NCBI RefSeq assembly: GCF_037975245.1
Contig: NC_092563.1
Span: forward strand, 6,817,501-6,881,500
Length of the DNA stretch: 64,000 nucleotides
Origin: Apostichopus japonicus
Lineage: Eukaryota; Echinodermata; Holothuroidea; Aspidochirotida; Stichopodidae
Reading direction: 5' to 3'
Within the stretch, counting starts at the first letter, position 1; every line of letters starts with the position of its first letter. This document shows, in pieces, positions 57,315 through 64,000 of this stretch. Under the pieces are notes generated by a model. The model had not been told where the DNA came from, searched no databases, and was given only the letters and a program-made list of their open reading frames with translations. Made by a program: the position numbers and the translations under genes.

Positions 57315-60300
57315 ATGCAACAACAAAAGCGACAGAGAACTGACAAAACGGATAATGGTAGTGGTTTGTAAAATAAATTTTGTCGGCCAGTTTTAAGCTT
57401 TAGGTTAGCCTGGGCTGCCGAATTCCAGAGGACTGAAATTAAGTTAGGCTCTAAGTTAACTGAAGGTGTGATTAAAATGTAAATAGACACAGTTTTTAAT
57501 CCAGATTATCTCACATTGCAGGTGTGGTGAATAATAAGACACCTTTTGTTTCATCTGTATTCTGGTACTAAAGCAAACCTTCCATTGTTTCTTTTTGTGT
57601 TCATTAGATTAGTCACCAGCCCTGGCAACAATTAAGTTCACTTGCTACTGAATATGCAAAGTGTCAACATATTATGAAATAGCAGTGCTAGTTGACAATT
57701 GGCAAGAATTTTTTTAAGATAAAATATGTTGCCATCTCCAGATTGGGCAGATCAGTTGCAACCCTGTACCTCTGTTTCAGTCCTCCCTAGTAGTGAAGGT
57801 CCTTCCTGTTAACATATATAAGCAGAGCACCCCAACCTGCCAAGCAGTGAAGACCACTTTTTGTAGTTTTGTATTTAATCAGTTTTTACTGTGTGGAAAG
57901 ATTTATGTGTGTATTATACACAGCAAAATCCTGCTTAAAAATTAGTTTAGCTCTCGGCTATAGTAACCTATAAAATAAGTAAAGTCTTTTGTCTGGAGGC
58001 CAGCTTCACAATTATGAATATACATACCACCTTGGACGAAACTTTCTCCTGCAATCCATCTTAATATTTGGAGGAAACCGGCAGTGTTTCATTTGCCATT
58101 CTAAGTATAGGAACTTTAACCAAACTATTTTTAATAATTTCTTTTGACCGGATGGGAACATTAATTTAACATTATACTGTGCTGAGACAAAAACCCAGCA
58201 AGAACTAACAATCACCCACCAGGATGGAGAGAAACCGTATCAGGAAACACTCGGCAACATCTTTTACACAGAACTATGTTTTGTTATTTATTCCTAAGTT
58301 TTTCGTTTTTGTCGCCCCAATGGTTAGGCAATTATTTCGTATTTTCTGTATCGGTTATAAGATATTAATACATCATAGTAAATTATATTTTATGACTGAG
58401 TGGCTTAAGTTGACTTTAGTCCTCTGAACTCTGTTGTCCAGTGCCTTGTTTATTTTGTCGCTGTGTCTTCTAGATCATGCTCAAAAGTCCTCATACTTCC
58501 TGAGCATTAGGATATCTGTAAAGACCAAAGGTTAGTAAGAAACTAACACGAACCCTCAGTGTTTGATTTCCCTTACAAAAAGTTAGCATCTAGGCTAATT
58601 ACGCAAAACTGCATTCTTGCATCTTGGATTAAGGAATATGTGTAAGGAGTTTGCAATTTAGTTTACTTCTCGAAAAATTGCATTGAGTTAAAGATCCCTA
58701 TTGTTTTTGGTTGAAGTCAAAGGTCATTTGAAGTCACCAGGGGTCAAATTGTAAACCAGTTATCTCAAGAAGGGAATTATGGGAAGACTTCATGTAGGAG
58801 TACTGCGTTTTGTAAAAGAAGCCTAGTGCTTTTTGTGGAAGGCAAAAGTCATTTGGGGTCACCAGGTGTCAAATTGTGAAAACCTTGTAATCACGATATC
58901 TCAACACTGGAAGCTGGGGCCGACCTTTCAATTCGTGTGTAGAAGTACCACATTGAGTTTAAAAAGCCTATTGTTTTGGTGGCGGTAAAAAGTCATCTGG
59001 GGTCATCAGAGGTCAAATCGTGAAACCCTTGTAAACATGTACACCCTCACTATACATTACGTCATATTCATGAAGAAAACTGTTCATGTTACATCATCGA
59101 AACTACAATACATTTTTGCATTCTGGTTACTCATGATTATAACTACTGTTTTTTAATACAATGGTGTTATTTTATTGTCTGTCAAGATATGGTCTGAGAC
59201 TTGCTTAACCACTCAAAGTCTTCTATCTTCATTGATCTTCCTACAGAATAGCTGAATTGTGCTTTTGATTTGTTCTATATTTGAACGCATTAGTCATAGG
59301 GTGTTGCTACTGCCTCTACTTAATAGTTGAAAATGAAACTAATTGTAAAATACACATGCTGTTACCTTATGGAACAGCCAGGATTTAACATACTGTGCCT
59401 CCCCCCCCCCCCCTCCCACCATCGCATTCAAAACATATGTGGCAGCAGTAAATTACTTTTGAGAACTACTACAGTTATAATTTACAAGTTTTTGTCATTC
59501 ACCTTTACAGATGATATTTCCACCGAGAATGTGCCTTCATCACCGGAAAGGTAGAGTATCATCAATCTACAGAAGGAAACATTTGTCATGAACTTAACCG
59601 AATGAAAATATAAATGGCCCAAGTGTCAGTTTCTTATTTAAAACTTGCAGGACTTCATCCCTTCTTCCTCCTCCAAACTTCATATCCCCTTTTCACTTTT
59701 CCATTATTTGAACTGGAAGTAAAAGGTGTCATTTAGTTTGTGTGATTTTGTTGACGCACATAGTTTTGTAACATTCCTTTACATTAAAACCGCTGCTGGT
59801 AAAGGTCTTAAAATTTGTCTTGTTCCAGAACTGACAGTGGCACAGAGGATGACCAACTTTTACAGGGAACAAAGGTCAGTAGTCTAAAAATCTTTCTTCT
59901 TAAAACCAATTAGTTTGTGACAAAGTATTCTTGACAATAATTCTTCTACTTGAAGAATGAGGACGTGAGCCACCACAAACTAGACCCCACCCTGCAGAAT
60001 CTATGTGCAGAATGCATGAGAGCTACCTGGACTATGGTTTTGATATAAATAAAGATTCATTCAAGCTCCAAACACTATTTTCATGCAGCTTTTCTAGCGA
60101 TACCATCTCTTGATAATACCATGAAAATGACGAGATGAAAGTATTTTGGTATTTTATCATTTATCAGAAAATTTCCAAATTATACACTTGGCTGGAAGTT
60201 GGGGAGGGGGGTAGGAACGTGCAATTTCACATTCAGCTCAGCAGAAGGCCACTGCTACGGTGAACAACCTCCCCCCTCCCACGTACTATTAAATTTACTC

Positions 60301-61613
60301 CCCCAAAACACATATTTATTGACAAAACCTGGCGTATCGATGGAGCAAATTTTAGATCTAATTGTTAGTCTAATTAAGCTTCAGAGTGCACATTTGACAT
60401 CTAAATTTTTACGGGGCGGGCATTTCTAGCTGATTTTAGTTTGTCATTGTATGTTTTGAAGAAAGAGAGGGGGTGAGGAGGGTGATGGTGTTCAATGTTT
60501 CTACCCTTGTTTTAAACTTGAGAGGAGCAGAAAAGTCATTTCACTGGTTATGAATGTCAGAAAGTTGCTGAGTGAAATTCTGCCTTAATGGCATATTCCA
60601 GATTTGCAGTGCGTCTATAGTCATATTGGATCATATAAGTACTTACCTGTACAGGTTACTGGGCTTTGTTGATTTGTAATCGTACTATTACCCGGAGGCA
60701 GTTTGTAATCTAGTATAGATACTAATGCAAGATTAAATACTGGTTTTCACTTAGAGTCTGAGTGTACTCATACTCATACCAAGGGGAATTTTACTCATAC
60801 TGATGCTATTACATTCTCACTACAAGTCAGTTATGGTCAACTGTCGATCAGGTCGATTGTTTCCAGATCTGATATTACACTGTCAGTTGTTTTATCATTG
60901 CAGGTCTTTAACGACTCAGTCCACGGACACATTGAGATACACCCTCTATTAGTCAGCATCATTGATACACCAGAGTTTCAGAGGTTACGATTCATCAAGC
61001 AGTTGGGGATGTGTTATTTTGTCTACCCAGGAGCGTCGCATAACAGATTTGAACATTCCCTTGGGTAAGTGTTTTGAATGTTGTATAAAGCATTGCTGAA
61101 CACAAGACAAGTTGAACACACTCTGGCTAATGTTCATAACTGCTTCAACCTTTATACTGATTTCTCCACTCTCCCATTCCATTGTTGTAATGGCATATAG
61201 TTATTCTCATATTTGCTCAACACATTAACATACTACATTAACATAATACTGTCTTTTAGCAGTCTGTTATTAGAAATAAGACATACCTACTGGATTGAAT
61301 TAACATGAGCTCTAAAGTCAAAACCTAATAAAACATTGTATCTTCAAATAGCATATCAACTGTAACCATAGCAACGAAATGGGAGTGCCTTCAATACATG
61401 ATAAAAGTAGTTACTGTACAGTGTATTGTTTTGACTTTTAGCCATTTGTTTGAAAACAAAATAATTTATGATGTCCTTTTATCTTTTACGCTGACAGGGT
61501 GAGCTACCTTGCTGGGGAACTTGCAAGAAGCTTACAATCCAAACAGAAGAACTTGAAGATAACCAAAGAAGACATCCTCTGTGTTGAGATAGCAGGATTG
61601 TGTCATGATTTAG
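57315..61613 (+). CDS. SAMHD1: Second SAMHD1 copy, exons 1-5 only (tandem partial paralogue)
   Basis: Exons 57315-57363, 59511-59550, 59829-59874, 60904-61064 and 61498-61613 have the same lengths (49, 40, 46, 161, 116) and phases as the first gene. Exon 1 encodes [16 protein letters not shown]. Exon 4 differs from the first copy by a Met-to-Ile change, and H96, H135 and D136 equivalents are kept. No stop or frameshift is seen. Exon 6 (GHGPFSH) is absent through 64,000, where the intron is filled by insertions. In the first gene exon 6 lies about 2.0 kb after exon 5; here 2.4 kb remain. So this is either a truncated copy or a gene that continues beyond the window. Confidence 0.8.
58690..59040 (+). 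repeat. Dispersed AGGTCA-rich repeat (paralogue intron 1)
   Basis: Three units with TCAAAGGTCATTTG-type cores alternating with ggtcaaattgtgaaa(c)cc. It has no counterpart at the same place in the first gene copy. Confidence 0.75.
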
Positions 61614-61706
61614 GTTGGTACAATCTTCAAACTTGTTCATAAAATAGTTGTATTTGCTGCAATCTGGCGTTGCTACACTCGACCTATAATGAAGTGGTAC
61701 CCTAGT

Positions 61707-61815
61707 CTGGTTCCCGCTGCCCCTGACCTAGCTTTCGTTGATCCTGACCTAGCCCCACATACCCCTGACCTGGATCCGAATGCCCCTGACCTGGATCCGA
61801 ATGCCCCTGACCTAG
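61707..61815 (+). repeat. 21-bp tandem array, about 5 units (paralogue intron 5)
   Basis: The same unit and position as the array at 19,806, but shorter. The array therefore predates the duplication and has since changed copy number. Confidence 0.88.
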
Positions 61816-62042
61816 GGTGCATCAGTATATGGATATACCAGGTAGACCTGGTATTGCATTCATACCTGTTATTTCATTCATAACCATACTGACAGTACTG
61901 AAATCTGTCATCAACGAACATACCGAAAATACCAGGCATGTCCGAAACAAACCTTAAATACCCAGTAAAAATAATACCAGATCATACACACGAACTCAAA
62001 GAAATTCCCGCTGGTGTCGCGTGTAAGTTAAAACTCCCCGTA

Positions 62043-62393
62043 TATGGCAAGCCAGGTGGAACAAACACTGCATAATATATCCGCGTATTAATTGGAATGT
62101 ATACGCGTATTAATTCGAAAATATACACGTATTAAATCAAATACATATGGGGATTAAATTAAATGCACGGATTATATGCACGGATTAATTAGAATATACA
62201 CGAAAAAAACATTTCCGCTTTTGCTGTGTACATATACCAACGATAAATGTTTTGGCGGACTCGCGAGATCGCTTCAAAAAGCGAAACTTAACACATGTAG
62301 GCTACAACACATGTATATTCGAATTATACGCGTATATATTCGAATTAATAAGCGGATATATTATGCGGTGTTTGTCCCACATGGCTTGCCATA
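62043..62393. mobile_element. Palindromic MITE, same family, 351 bp, in paralogue intron 5
   Basis: TATGGCAAGCC termini flanked by CCCGTA at 62,037-62,042 and 62,394-62,399. The homologous site in the first SAMHD1 copy (20,220-20,225) is empty and carries CCCGTA once. Confidence 0.92.
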
Positions 62394-62453
62394 CCCGTAG
62401 TCCCCAACTGTGAACATTCTTGCTGCACTATCTTAGCTTTTGCACACTGATAT

Positions 62454-62970
62454 CAGGCGCGTATCCAGGATTTTCAAACCCGGGGGGCGCGAATTACTAT
62501 CTAAGCGGAGCGCCACCATCGGTTGGCGCGCAGCGTACAAGAAAATTTCTTGTTTTGAAACCCCCCAGATCACCGGAAACGGCACTTCTCGGGCTTGAAA
62601 TGACCAACCAGATGTACACTTTTTGCCTGAGAACCAAGTATTTCCTAACAGTTTTTTTCCATCCATAACCTTTTTGAAGATTGTCAACCCGGCACACATC
62701 ATGTTCGACTTGATCTCATCTCCTGTGGGTCTTTGCTTTTGTAGGTGATTCTACGTCGCGGCCCACAATAGCCGTCAGCCCAACTTTTCAAGGTTTTAAG
62801 CCCCATATTTGTTCAGAATTTGAAAATTCACATTTCTCGTGAATAAACTCACTTCAAAACATACCCATAATCTTGTACAAAATTTCATCTATGGACAACC
62901 AATATAGAAAAAACTTCCTTCAACCCCTAACAGACCGGTCAAAATTGCACGAGTAGAGGGAAGTGTGATG
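62454..62970 (+). mobile_element. hAT end fragment in paralogue intron 5
   Basis: It begins CAGGCGCGTATCCAGG and carries CTAAGCGGAGCGCCACCA and GGTTGGCGCG. Homology with the first SAMHD1 copy stops exactly here (20,280 versus 62,453), so the fragment arrived after the duplication. Confidence 0.75.
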
Positions 62971-63184
62971 TAGAATGTTGGTCAGAAAAATTCGAAAATT
63001 CAGACACAGTTAATTTATTAGTGTACAAATATTAAAACCTGTTATAACGGCTATTATAAAACTTGGTTGAAGGAAATGAAAAAATAGCAGATATTTCCGA
63101 AACCGAACACTATACACATAGGCGTAGGAGGCGCGGCGGCAGTGTCGGAGCTAGGGGTATTGGTCAGGAGTGGCGAGAATGGTC

Positions 63185-63310
63185 TGAAGGGGCGCTTTCG
63201 ACACTATCTAAGCGGAGCGCCACCACTGGTTGGCGCGTAGCGTACAGAAAATTTTTGAGTAAAGATACTCCCTAGATCGCAGGAAATGACCCTTTCCGGG
63301 CCTGGCTAAT
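63185..63310 (+). mobile_element. Short hAT-family fragment
   Basis: Contains CTAAGCGGAGCGCCACCA, GGTTGGCGCGTAGCGTACAG and the ATCGCAGGAAATGACC region shared with 62.5 kb and 43.1 kb. Confidence 0.65.
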
Positions 63311-63477
63311 TTGCAGATAAACGAAGAATAAGGTGTCATCGCCAAATTACACCAACAAAATGTGACAAATGTCAGTAAGTAGATGAGAGCGCAATAAAAA
63401 AGTCAGTAATCTAGAATAATTAAAAGGTGATAAAGAACTGAAAAAGGCGCCAGCAGTCCATTTGAGTCCGTCGGGGG

Positions 63478-64000
63478 TGTCACGAACGACTTTATTCATT
63501 TTACGTGTATTCAGTATATGCTGGTCAGGGTGATAAGTAGGTCACTCGTCGTGACTGACAACTTGTGCGTTTTTTTCTGGAAGCGTCGAGAAATGATGGC
63601 GCTATTCGATATTAACGAGTGCAAATTTCCAGAACATACGGGAAGTAATTTTTAGCAGGTGACCGGATATCGTCGACCAATGAACGATGCACTATCAGTC
63701 GTATCTTCGAGACATGGATGATTCTCGATGTTTTTCCGTCAGGATTCCTGGAAAAGAACTTTCGGGAGATTAAACCCGGCTATATATAAGAAGAGATATT
63801 TTCGGTGATGAAGAGTTTAGTTCAGAATTTTCCGATCTATTGTATAAAGAAATTCATCTGAGATAAAAGATTAATCGAGGGGACGGACGGAGGAACCGGT
63901 GGACTGTTTGTTTATAAGATTGGTGCGTCGTTTAACCGGGACAGGCGTGACTTCGGCAGAGTTTTTCGGAGTTCACCCAGGAGGAAGCCATCCTTGGGAT
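63478..64000 (+). mobile_element. Possible start of a Gypsy-type LTR, cut by the window end
   Basis: It starts TGTCACGAACGACTT, a beginning common among Gypsy LTRs. A TATA box (GGCTATATATAAGAAG) lies about 300 bp in. No end, target duplication or second LTR can be seen in the window. Confidence 0.35.

Overview
This is an AT-rich, intron-rich, transposon-laden eukaryotic nuclear window. There are no operons, GT-AG introns interrupt the genes, and decayed hAT, LINE, LTR-like and palindromic elements fill the intergenic space. The base composition, repeat style and protein divergence suggest a marine invertebrate, possibly an echinoderm such as a sea cucumber. That placement is inference; the sequence alone does not prove it.

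The centre of the window (12,898-37,037, + strand) is one complete SAMHD1-family dNTP triphosphohydrolase gene. I assembled it by hand into 16 coding exons. Phases agree at every junction and the total is 1,842 nt, or 613 residues plus a stop. All HD-domain metal and catalytic residues and most allosteric-site residues are present. Two features are unusual. No SAM domain is encoded between the N-terminal KRQR basic motif and the HD core. In addition, a symmetric 159-bp phase 0-0 exon (exon 8) inserts a 53-residue SH3-like domain into a surface loop of the HD domain. This built-in HD+SH3 architecture is the most interesting signal in the window.

A second, partial SAMHD1 copy lies downstream in the same orientation (57,315-61,613). 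It has exons 1-5 with intact frame and splice sites. Beyond exon 5 it is interrupted by at least two later insertions, and exon 6 is not seen before the window ends. Homology between the copies begins about 30 bp upstream of the start codon, so the second copy has different upstream DNA.

Layout. 1-8.7 kb: mostly unassigned, with one TTAA-flanked MITE and simple repeats. 8.7-11.3 kb: a foldback element with long terminal inverted repeats, followed by nested palindromic elements. 12.9-37 kb: SAMHD1, whose introns carry hAT elements, a 34-bp minisatellite of about 64 copies and a 49-bp minisatellite of about 21 copies. 38.9-46.2 kb: MITEs and a three-level nest (LTR-like inside a degenerate hAT inside a TTAA MITE). 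46.3-52.2 kb: TA arrays, LINE remnants and a Penelope-like fragment. 52.2-57.3 kb: little recognisable. 57.3-61.6 kb: the partial SAMHD1 paralogue. 62-64 kb: a young palindromic insertion, hAT fragments and the start of a possible LTR.
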